Below, in pieces: positions 58,095-64,000 of a stretch of 64,000 nt of DNA. The stretch covers positions 1,116,001 to 1,180,000 of the forward strand of contig CBDEUC010000003.1 of assembly GCA_965243105.1 (NCBI GenBank), written 5' to 3'. Position 1 is the stretch's first letter; every line of letters begins with the position of its first letter. The notes under the pieces were generated by a model. The model ran no database searches. It saw only the letters and a list, made by a program, of their open reading frames with translations, and had not been told where the DNA came from. Origin of the DNA: WLWS01 sp965243105. Its GTDB lineage: Bacteria > Pseudomonadota > Gammaproteobacteria > Eutrophobiales > Eutrophobiaceae. The position numbers and the translations under genes are program-made.

Positions 58095-59822
58095 ATGGAT
58101 GACAAGAGCAATATAGAAATTTACCGTGCAGGTAAAGGCAAGGCTACTGGTATAAAGGACCGCGACCCGGTAACAACGGAAATCGTGCGCAATGCGCTTA
58201 ACTCAGCAGCTAACCAGATGAAGCGCACGCTGATTCGCGCATCGTTTTCTCCCATTGTCTACGAGGTGCTGGACTTTGCCGTCGCGCTTTACGACAGGGA
58301 AATTCGACTGCTGTCGCAGGCTCCCAGCCTGCCTATCTTCATGGCCACCATGAGTTTTTGTATCGAGGCTGCGGTAAAAGCCGTGGGCGGCGAGGAAAAC
58401 CTGCACCCGGGCGACGTCATTCTTTACAACCTGCCCTACGGTACCGGTTCCCACGCCCAGGATGCGGCGATCGTCATGCCGGTGTTTCTTGATGACGGAG
58501 AAACGCTGATTGGTTATGCCACTAACAAGGCGCACTGGCTGGATATCGGTGCCAAGGATCCCTACTGCACCGACTCCACCGACGTATTCCAGGAAGGAGT
58601 TGTCTTCCCGGGAGTGAAACTTTATAGCCGTGGCGAGAAGGTCGAAGATATTTTCAAGATGGTTGAAGCCAATTCCCGCATGCCGGTGGGCACCCTCGGT
58701 GATATCAACGCACAGATCGCCAGCGTGAGAGTCGGTACCCGGGAGTTACTGCGCGTGGTAAACCGTTTTGGCAAGGAGACTTTTGAATATGCAGTGGAAC
58801 GCATGTTTGATGCCGGGGAAGCTGTCATTCGAAATTATTTTGAAAGTATCGAAGATGGCCGCTACGTGGGAAAAGGCGTGATGGATGATAACGGCGTCGA
58901 TGACGACCTCATCGAGTTTGATGTTATCGTTGAAATCGACGGCTCTACCGTGAGGATGGATTACTCTACCGCGCCCAATGTACAACGTGGCCCGGTGAAC
59001 TGCCCGCTGCCCTCAACCGTATCCGCATCACGTGTTGCCATCACCATGCTCGCTGGTGCCGGTGAACCTCCAAATGAAGGCCACCTGAGACCGGTAGAAG
59101 TGATCACTCGTCCCGGCTCCATGTTCCATCCGTTGCCGCCATCTCCCTGCTATCTTTATGGCTGGTCTGCCATTTCCGCCATGGAAGGAATCTACGAGGC
59201 ACTCGCCAAGGCGGTACCCACGGAAGTGCCCGCTGGCTCTGCTGCAGACATCTGCGCGGCACTGGTCTGGGGCGCAAAGGACAACAAGTACGGTGAGCCG
59301 TGGGTGGGTGGCAGTCCCTTTCCCATGGGACAGGGCGGCTTTGCAAACGGTGATGGCGATACCATGATCCACGTGGCGGAAGCCGCTGCGCGCTTTCCTC
59401 CCATTGAAGTGTGGGAGGCACTTTATCCCTGGTACTTTGAAAAGCTGGAGTTTACCCAGGACAGCGCCGGTGCCGGTGAACACCGTGGAGGTCTTGGCCT
59501 GGATATTGTTTTTGAAGTCTTTGAAGATTTCTCCCTGATATCGACAGTGGAACGTACCAAGGTTCCGGGCTGGGCCGCCCAGGGTGGAAAACCGGGAAAA
59601 ACAAATGGCATGACGGTGACTTACCCGGATGGCACGCAGAAAAAGATAGCCAAGATCACCAATCTACACCTTCCAAAGGGAACAAGAATAGCGATTCACT
59701 GTGGCGGTGGCGGTGGTTATGGGGACCCTGGGGATCGAGCGCCTGAGTTGGTGGAAAGAGATCTAAAGGAAGGATATATATCAAAAGCCTTTGCTGAAGA
59801 AAATTATTCCTGGCCTGGCTGA
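58095..59822 (+). CDS. hyuB: HyuB-type hydantoinase/oxoprolinase subunit B (second pair)
   Basis: A 575-residue HyuB. 'MKRTLIRASFSPIVYEVLDF', 'VILYNLPYGTGSHAQDAAIV', 'ATNKAHWLDIGAKDP' and 'SAGAGEHRGGLGLDIVFEVF' are family blocks, ending 'GGGGGYGDPGDRAPELVE'. It has an N-terminal extension of about 25 residues relative to the first pair, and an AGGAAA ribosome binding site. It is likely the partner of the 55623 HyuA. This is the last gene of the HyuA/HyuB run; GC content drops sharply after it. Confidence 0.92.
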   Translation: MDDKSNIEIYRAGKGKATGIKDRDPVTTEIVRNALNSAANQMKRTLIRASFSPIVYEVLDFAVALYDREIRLLSQAPSLPIFMATMSFCIEAAVKAVGGEENLHPGDVILYNLPYGTGSHAQDAAIVMPVFLDDGETLIGYATNKAHWLDIGAKDPYCTDSTDVFQEGVVFPGVKLYSRGEKVEDIFKMVEANSRMPVGTLGDINAQIASVRVGTRELLRVVNRFGKETFEYAVERMFDAGEAVIRNYFESIEDGRYVGKGVMDDNGVDDDLIEFDVIVEIDGSTVRMDYSTAPNVQRGPVNCPLPSTVSASRVAITMLAGAGEPPNEGHLRPVEVITRPGSMFHPLPPSPCYLYGWSAISAMEGIYEALAKAVPTEVPAGSAADICAALVWGAKDNKYGEPWVGGSPFPMGQGGFANGDGDTMIHVAEAAARFPPIEVWEALYPWYFEKLEFTQDSAGAGEHRGGLGLDIVFEVFEDFSLISTVERTKVPGWAAQGGKPGKTNGMTVTYPDGTQKKIAKITNLHLPKGTRIAIHCGGGGGYGDPGDRAPELVERDLKEGYISKAFAEENYSWPG

Positions 59823-59895
59823 TGTATATGTGTACTAATCACAGGTGATTTTTCTCCGATAGATCCAGTCAAACCTTTACTTTTGCTGCTTACAT

Positions 59896-60672
59896 TTACT
59901 TGTACTGGACGCCAACAAAAGTACTTTCCATTCCTTGATCAGGTAACAAATTTGAAGCATCCCAGCTCTTACGCTGTGCTATACGAGACATGAATTTGCC
60001 TATATGGGGAAACCGTTGGTACAGGTCATTAATACCAATAAAATTGAACATGGCCAATCTTGGTGCAAGGGTAATATCGGCAAGGGAAAAGCTGTCCCCA
60101 ACCAACCAGGTTCTGCCATCGGACAGTTCATTATTCATCCACGCCATGCGTTCCATTAGAATACCAAGACTACGTTGAAGGACATTCTCGTCAGGTTCTG
60201 CTTCTAAAATGTCTGCGGCTATGTCTTGATAGACAATGTTGCTTGTACGTTTGCTGATTTCGATCTGTAGCTCATGTTTAGTGATCCCTGTTCCTTTCAA
60301 ACGGCTTTTACCGTAGGTTTGATAGATAGCATCACGAAATGGTTTTGCCCATTCCATTTCAAACGCCATCCACATGCGGATTTCTGCCTGGATGTCAGCA
60401 CCCGGTGGGATAAGAGCTGGTTCGGGATATACCTGGTTCAGATATTCATTGATGACATTGGAATCGAAGATAGTCATTCCATCATGCAACAAAGTGGGAA
60501 CCATGCCACCTGGATTTAATTCCAGGTACCAATCCTGTTTCTGATCCATTAAGGCCAGGTTAAGCCATCGAATCTCGAATTCCTGACCTTTTTCAAGAAG
60601 TGTCATACGAACACGGCGGCCACATGGACTGTTTGCCGCGTCATAGAGGATGATTTTCTGTGTGTTAGTCAT
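59896..60672 (-). CDS. Glutathione S-transferase family protein
   Basis: A 258-residue GST. The N-terminal thioredoxin-like domain has 'LYDAANSPCGRRVRMTLLEK' (Ser/Cys active-site region) and the cis-proline stretch 'NPGGMVPTLLHDGMTIFDSN'. The helical C-terminal domain has 'RTWLVGDSFSLADITLAPRL'. It could conjugate or de-conjugate an electrophile or act as a glutathione-dependent isomerase like zeta-class enzymes. It is divergent from the RutA-like gene, with 102 bases between starts, and belongs to the AT-richer block. Confidence 0.87.
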   Translation of the reverse strand: MTNTQKIILYDAANSPCGRRVRMTLLEKGQEFEIRWLNLALMDQKQDWYLELNPGGMVPTLLHDGMTIFDSNVINEYLNQVYPEPALIPPGADIQAEIRMWMAFEMEWAKPFRDAIYQTYGKSRLKGTGITKHELQIEISKRTSNIVYQDIAADILEAEPDENVLQRSLGILMERMAWMNNELSDGRTWLVGDSFSLADITLAPRLAMFNFIGINDLYQRFPHIGKFMSRIAQRKSWDASNLLPDQGMESTFVGVQYK

Positions 60673-60774
60673 TTTCTAATTTTTTAATACATTCTAGCGT
60701 AATTTGTTACAGTCCCGAGGGCAATTATGGTAGGTTAATTGTGTCTTTCTGATTAATTAGAGAGGTAAATCGTT

Positions 60775-61845
60775 ATGATGGAAATTGGCATTTTTCTTCC
60801 AATTGCCAAGGGTGGGTTCATCATCTCCCATAATGTCCCAGCCACGTGGCCGACCTGGGAGTTAAACCGTGATGTGACCTTGAAGTGTGAAAACCTGGGT
60901 TTTGATTTCGCGCTTTCCATGGTTAAATTCAAGGGCTTTGGTGGAGAGACCGAATACTGGGACTATGCCCTTGATTCGTTCACATTGACTGCCTCACTAG
61001 CTCCAATAACTTCGACCATCAAACTGTTTCCGTCAGTCACAAACCTTTCATTACACCCTGCCGTAGCGGCACGAATGGCAGCGACTATTGAAGCTGTATG
61101 CCCTGACCGGTTCGGCCTCAATATTGTCAGTGGTTGGTACAAGGACGAGTTCAAGCAAATGGGATTATGGCCCGGGGACGAACATTTTGAATCGCGCTAT
61201 GACTATGCCACCGAATATGTCAGTGTGCTGAAAGACTTGTGGGAAACCGGCAAATCCAATTTCAAGGGCAAATATTTCGAAATGGATAATGCCGAGATAA
61301 AACCTTTGCCAACTACAAATATACCTCTTGTTTGCGCCGGTCAGTCACATCGTGGTATCCGTTTTACTGCTGAATGCGGCGATCGCAATTTTGTGATTGC
61401 CGGTGGAAATACAAATGATGTAGAAGCAGATATACAGACCTTTCGGTCAATCACAGACGAATTACAATCAATTGCCAAAGAAGTGAACCGGGATGTTGGC
61501 ACCATTGCCCTGTTTAACGTTATTACTGCAGAGACCGACAAGGCGGCGGCTGAGCGCTTTGAACATATTGTGGCCGGGGCCGATGAAACAGCAATAGCTA
61601 ACTTGGGTGGTCATGCAGAATTAGACAAGTCAGAGGGTATGTCGGAAAGTCTTAAGCGGAAAAAAATGTTCATGGGTCTGCCGACATTGGTAGGTGGTTA
61701 CAAAACCACAGCAAGGTACCTTGATCGTATTTACGACGAAGCAAAGGTCGATGCCTGTATGTTCGCCTTTCCCGATTTTGAGAATGATATCGACACCTTT
61801 GGTGAACACATTTTGCCGCATATGGAATCAAGGAAAGTCCAATAA
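60775..61845 (+). CDS. RutA-like flavin monooxygenase (LLM class)
   Basis: A 356-residue luciferase-like flavin-dependent oxidoreductase very close in sequence pattern to pyrimidine monooxygenase RutA. Shared features include 'IGIFLPIAKGGFIIS', 'PTWELNRDV', 'FDFALSMVKFKGFGGETEYW', 'FGLNIVSGWYKDEFKQMGLW' and 'YDYATEYVSVLKDLW'. RutA opens the uracil ring between N3 and C4 using FMNH2 and O2. No RutB-G genes are present, so uracil itself is not established; a related N-heterocycle is possible. GAGAGG precedes the ATG. Lower GC than neighbouring hyu genes. Confidence 0.87.
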   Translation: MMEIGIFLPIAKGGFIISHNVPATWPTWELNRDVTLKCENLGFDFALSMVKFKGFGGETEYWDYALDSFTLTASLAPITSTIKLFPSVTNLSLHPAVAARMAATIEAVCPDRFGLNIVSGWYKDEFKQMGLWPGDEHFESRYDYATEYVSVLKDLWETGKSNFKGKYFEMDNAEIKPLPTTNIPLVCAGQSHRGIRFTAECGDRNFVIAGGNTNDVEADIQTFRSITDELQSIAKEVNRDVGTIALFNVITAETDKAAAERFEHIVAGADETAIANLGGHAELDKSEGMSESLKRKKMFMGLPTLVGGYKTTARYLDRIYDEAKVDACMFAFPDFENDIDTFGEHILPHMESRKVQ

Positions 61846-61847
61846 GC

Positions 61848-62594
61848 ATGAGTGACTCTTTGGGTTACAGGAAACTATTCGGTGTCCTGGCACCGTCTAC
61901 CAATACTTCTGTACAACCAGAATATTCGGCCATGGCGCCACATGGTGTGACCAATCACTTTTCCCGCATCATTATTCCAGATACAAAGGTGACCGATGAT
62001 GAAAGCTTCATGGTCATGCTGAATAACATCCGTGCCGCGACCATGGATGCAATCGATGCTGTAATGACTTGTTCACCAGACCATGTCATCCTTGGTATGT
62101 CTGCCGAAGCTTTCTGGGATGGAACGGATGGAAGCAGCAAATTGAAAAAGGAGCTCGAAGAGAGAGCGGGTGTTGGCGTGACCATGGGTTCTGAAGCATG
62201 TCTCGCTGCTCTGCAAACCTACGGTAATATTAAACGCCTTGGTGTGGTAACACCCTACATGCCTGTCGGTGACAGAAATGTGGAGAAATACTTTTCTGAT
62301 TGCGGATATGACGTGGTTAATATCAAGGGGTTGAAGTGTAGTAGTCCACGCCTTATTGCACATGTTTCCAGGCAGGAATTACGTGATGCTGTAATCGAAG
62401 TCGATGGCGAGAATATTGATGCCATCATACAGGCGGGAACCAATCTCGCCATGGCTGAGGTGGCCGCAATTGCTGAATTTTGGCTGGATAAACCGGTTAT
62501 TGCTATTAATACCGCCACCTACTGGCATTCACTTCGCAGTAACGGAATAAGTGACAAAGTGCAGGGCTTCGGCAAGCTCCTTTCTGAGTATTAA
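61848..62594 (+). CDS. Asp/Glu racemase-superfamily protein (arylmalonate decarboxylase/maleate isomerase-like), catalytic cysteines missing
   Basis: A 248-residue protein with the two-domain fold of maleate cis-trans isomerase and arylmalonate decarboxylase. The N terminus is 'KLFGVLAPSTNTSVQPEY' and the C-terminal domain is 'RLGVVTPYMPVGDRNVEKYF'. The catalytic Cys positions of that superfamily appear to be replaced: 'VILGMSAEAFWDG' (first half) and 'IIQAGTNLAMAEVAA' (second half) have no cysteine. It may be a non-redox, non-Cys variant or have a different reaction. It starts 2 bases after the RutA-like stop and is therefore its operon partner. Confidence 0.8.
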   Translation: MSDSLGYRKLFGVLAPSTNTSVQPEYSAMAPHGVTNHFSRIIIPDTKVTDDESFMVMLNNIRAATMDAIDAVMTCSPDHVILGMSAEAFWDGTDGSSKLKKELEERAGVGVTMGSEACLAALQTYGNIKRLGVVTPYMPVGDRNVEKYFSDCGYDVVNIKGLKCSSPRLIAHVSRQELRDAVIEVDGENIDAIIQAGTNLAMAEVAAIAEFWLDKPVIAINTATYWHSLRSNGISDKVQGFGKLLSEY

Positions 62595-62648
62595 CGTTAT
62601 TACGATTGAACCCAGGCGGTTGCTGCGATCAAGCAACACCGATCAATG

Positions 62649-63632
62649 TCACACTCCTGAACGTGGAATTTGATCGAGCTGGCCAAGCAAGGTGACAAAG
62701 CGGGAAAGCCTTTCTTTTTGCCAGGCAGCAGCATCAATACTGCTAAAGTCATAATAGCCCTGCCCGGCACGAAGACCGGTTTTTCCTTCTGCCATCATCC
62801 TGTCAACTGAGGCAGGGGGAACAAACGCTGGCGAATCCAGTGCCTTTGAAAGGTAATGCCCGGCATAGTAAGTGATATCCAGTCCGCCCCAGTCGATAAA
62901 TTCCACGATGCCCATGGAAGCATAACGAGGACCGAAACCGTACTTGATGGCCTTATCAAGTTCTTCTGCGCTAACTACACCTTCCTCGATCATTCGACAG
63001 GCCTCGGCCATCAACAGTGACTGCAGGCGTGGAATGATATAACCCGGGCTGGCGGCACAGCGCACGGGCTGCTTGCCGATACTTTCAAACAGGTTCATGA
63101 CTTTCTCGACAACCTGCTCATTCGAATCGGGACCGGGACTGACTTCCACCAGTGGTATCAGGTAGGCCGGGTTGAGAAAATGCGTATTCAGAAATCTCGC
63201 CGGCGAATCCAGCTGTTGCTGTAGTTCCGCGACGGCCATGGTCGAGGTGGTCGAAGTAATGACAGCATCACTGCGCATGTGCTGGTTTAGCAGGGCCATC
63301 GCGCGATTTTTTGCCTCGCTTGTCTCCGGTACACCTTCGATAACGATGTCTGCGTTACCCAGCACCTTTTCCGCATCGGCAAGGCTCTTTATCTCAATGA
63401 GTGCGAGGGCTTTTTCCACCTGTGCAGCGGTCATCACCTCGAGGGAAACGAGGAACTCCATGTTGGTTCGAATTTCAGCCAGGGCATCCTGCTCCAGTTG
63501 TTTAAAACCTTCTTCGTCACGCTCCTTTATATCCAGCACGGTAACTTCGCGGCCAGCGTAGGCAAACATGTGCCCCAGCCCTCGACCCATCCTGCCTGCG
63601 CCGAGGGCAACAATACGATTAAATTCGGTCAT
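62649..63632 (-). CDS. 3-hydroxyacyl-CoA dehydrogenase
   Basis: A 327-residue NAD-dependent enzyme of the 3-hydroxybutyryl-CoA dehydrogenase family. 'IVALGAGRMGRGLGHMFAYAG' is the NAD-binding loop. 'HFLNPAYLIPLVEVSPGPDS' holds the catalytic His, and 'PGYIIPRLQSLLMAEACRMIEEGV' is the start of the C-terminal domain. It oxidises a 3-hydroxyacyl-CoA to the 3-keto form, fitting a CoA-ligase-driven pathway. It overlaps the opine dehydrogenase gene by 4 bases on the same strand. Confidence 0.92.
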   Translation of the reverse strand: MTEFNRIVALGAGRMGRGLGHMFAYAGREVTVLDIKERDEEGFKQLEQDALAEIRTNMEFLVSLEVMTAAQVEKALALIEIKSLADAEKVLGNADIVIEGVPETSEAKNRAMALLNQHMRSDAVITSTTSTMAVAELQQQLDSPARFLNTHFLNPAYLIPLVEVSPGPDSNEQVVEKVMNLFESIGKQPVRCAASPGYIIPRLQSLLMAEACRMIEEGVVSAEELDKAIKYGFGPRYASMGIVEFIDWGGLDITYYAGHYLSKALDSPAFVPPASVDRMMAEGKTGLRAGQGYYDFSSIDAAAWQKERLSRFVTLLGQLDQIPRSGV

Positions 63633-64000
63633 CCAATACCCTCGTGAAGAAGGTGATGCAGGCCTGCCCTGTCCAGTTTATCGAGGCCAAGGTTTTTCAG
63701 GGTTCTCCCCGTTTCTCGGAAGTCGCGACCGTTAATGGCAGAACCTATGGCCAGGAATGCATGTAGCACCGGGGTATCCAGCTTCAGGTAATCTGCGCAG
63801 GATGCGAGAAATGCCAGGCCCAGTTCCACGTCCTCCAGCATGTAGCGGTGCGCAGTAAGGTCAATATCTTCACGCCAGTCACCGCTGTCGTGGATTTTCT
63901 CGTGGGCCGCATTGCCATACATCCACTCATCACGCTTGTCGTCATAGTGGTCTGCAAGTGGAAAGTGCGGCGCGCTGTATCCAAAGGCTTCCCTTATTGC
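63629..64000 (-). CDS. NAD/NADP octopine/nopaline (opine) dehydrogenase family, C-terminal part only
   Basis: The frame is open to the window edge; about 123 residues of the C-terminal domain are visible. 'AIREAFGYSAPHFPLADHY' and 'TAHRYMLEDVELGLAFLASCAD' match the octopine-dehydrogenase C-terminal domain with its His-containing motif. 'DTPVLHAFLAIGSAINGRDF' follows. Opine dehydrogenases reductively couple or oxidatively split N-carboxyalkyl amino acids, an amine chemistry consistent with the rest of the region. The stop overlaps the 3-hydroxyacyl-CoA dehydrogenase start (ATGA), so they are in one operon. Confidence 0.8.
   Translation of the reverse strand, partial: AIREAFGYSAPHFPLADHYDDKRDEWMYGNAAHEKIHDSGDWREDIDLTAHRYMLEDVELGLAFLASCADYLKLDTPVLHAFLAIGSAINGRDFRETGRTLKNLGLDKLDRAGLHHLLHEGIG

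Noticed and set aside
62595..62648. A small GTTGCT/AGCAAC inverted repeat between the racemase-like and 3-hydroxyacyl-CoA dehydrogenase genes
   Set aside because: It is only six base pairs with no T-run; too weak to call a terminator.
1..64000. CRISPR arrays, transposase genes, phage genes or toxin-antitoxin pairs
   Set aside because: I looked for regular direct repeats and for characteristic proteins and saw none; the only interspersed repeats are the four palindromic elements.

Overview
The window looks like a chromosomal segment of a free-living gammaproteobacterium. The evidence is the synteny (gcvR-bcp; rpe-gph-trpE; tsaD divergent from rpsU-yqeY-dnaG-rpoD) and protein sequences of gammaproteobacterial type. 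It also carries spinster-type MFS, TonB receptor, GMC oxidoreductase and hydantoinase families common in marine and soil heterotrophs. I cannot assign a genus. No transposase, phage gene, CRISPR array or rRNA was seen.

Bases 1-28600 are mostly housekeeping. They hold the end of gcvR, a bcp-like peroxiredoxin, a PIN-PhoH ATPase, an AI-2E/PerM permease, queG, an MFS carrier and a flavin oxidoreductase. A PaaI thioesterase/cyclase/DUF962 operon and a DUF4870-SPFH-NfeD membrane operon follow. Next come rpe-gph-trpE-trpG-trpC (no trpD), folB-folK, plsY, tsaD and the macromolecular-synthesis operon rpsU-yqeY-dnaG-rpoD. A soluble Ser/Thr kinase gene comes next, then a eukaryotic-type glutamine synthetase (GSII) behind a recognisable NtrC/sigma-54 control region. 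Finally there is a tRNA-Ile2(CAU) gene interrupted by a group I intron. Four copies of a 64-66 bp palindromic repeat lie between genes at 6895, 7039, 8936 and 14801.

Bases 28686-64000 are an accessory catabolic region. The first block has an M19 dipeptidase, an amidohydrolase and a Tat-exported flavin oxidase, then an AraC regulator followed by a tight operon: GMC oxidoreductase, PLP dehydratase, acyl-CoA ligase, GPH-type transporter, SnoaL lipoprotein. A lone formyltransferase and a MalT-type LuxR regulator come next. A 16-kb run of co-directional genes follows: HyuA-DUF917, TonB receptor, MDR oxidoreductase, HyuA-HyuB, a large exported protein of unknown function, and HyuA-SnoaL-HyuB. The end holds an AT-richer GST/RutA-like/Asp-Glu-racemase-superfamily block, a 3-hydroxyacyl-CoA dehydrogenase and a partial opine dehydrogenase.

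Taken together, the second half looks like a multi-step route for import (TonB, MFS), oxidation (GMC, flavin oxidase, RutA-like), ATP-dependent ring opening (HyuA/HyuB) and CoA activation of a nitrogen-containing, probably cyclic, compound. The substrate is not evident from sequence. The signals I rate highest are the nested palindromic repeat family, the intron-bearing tRNA, the NtrC-controlled GSII and the multi-HyuA cluster.
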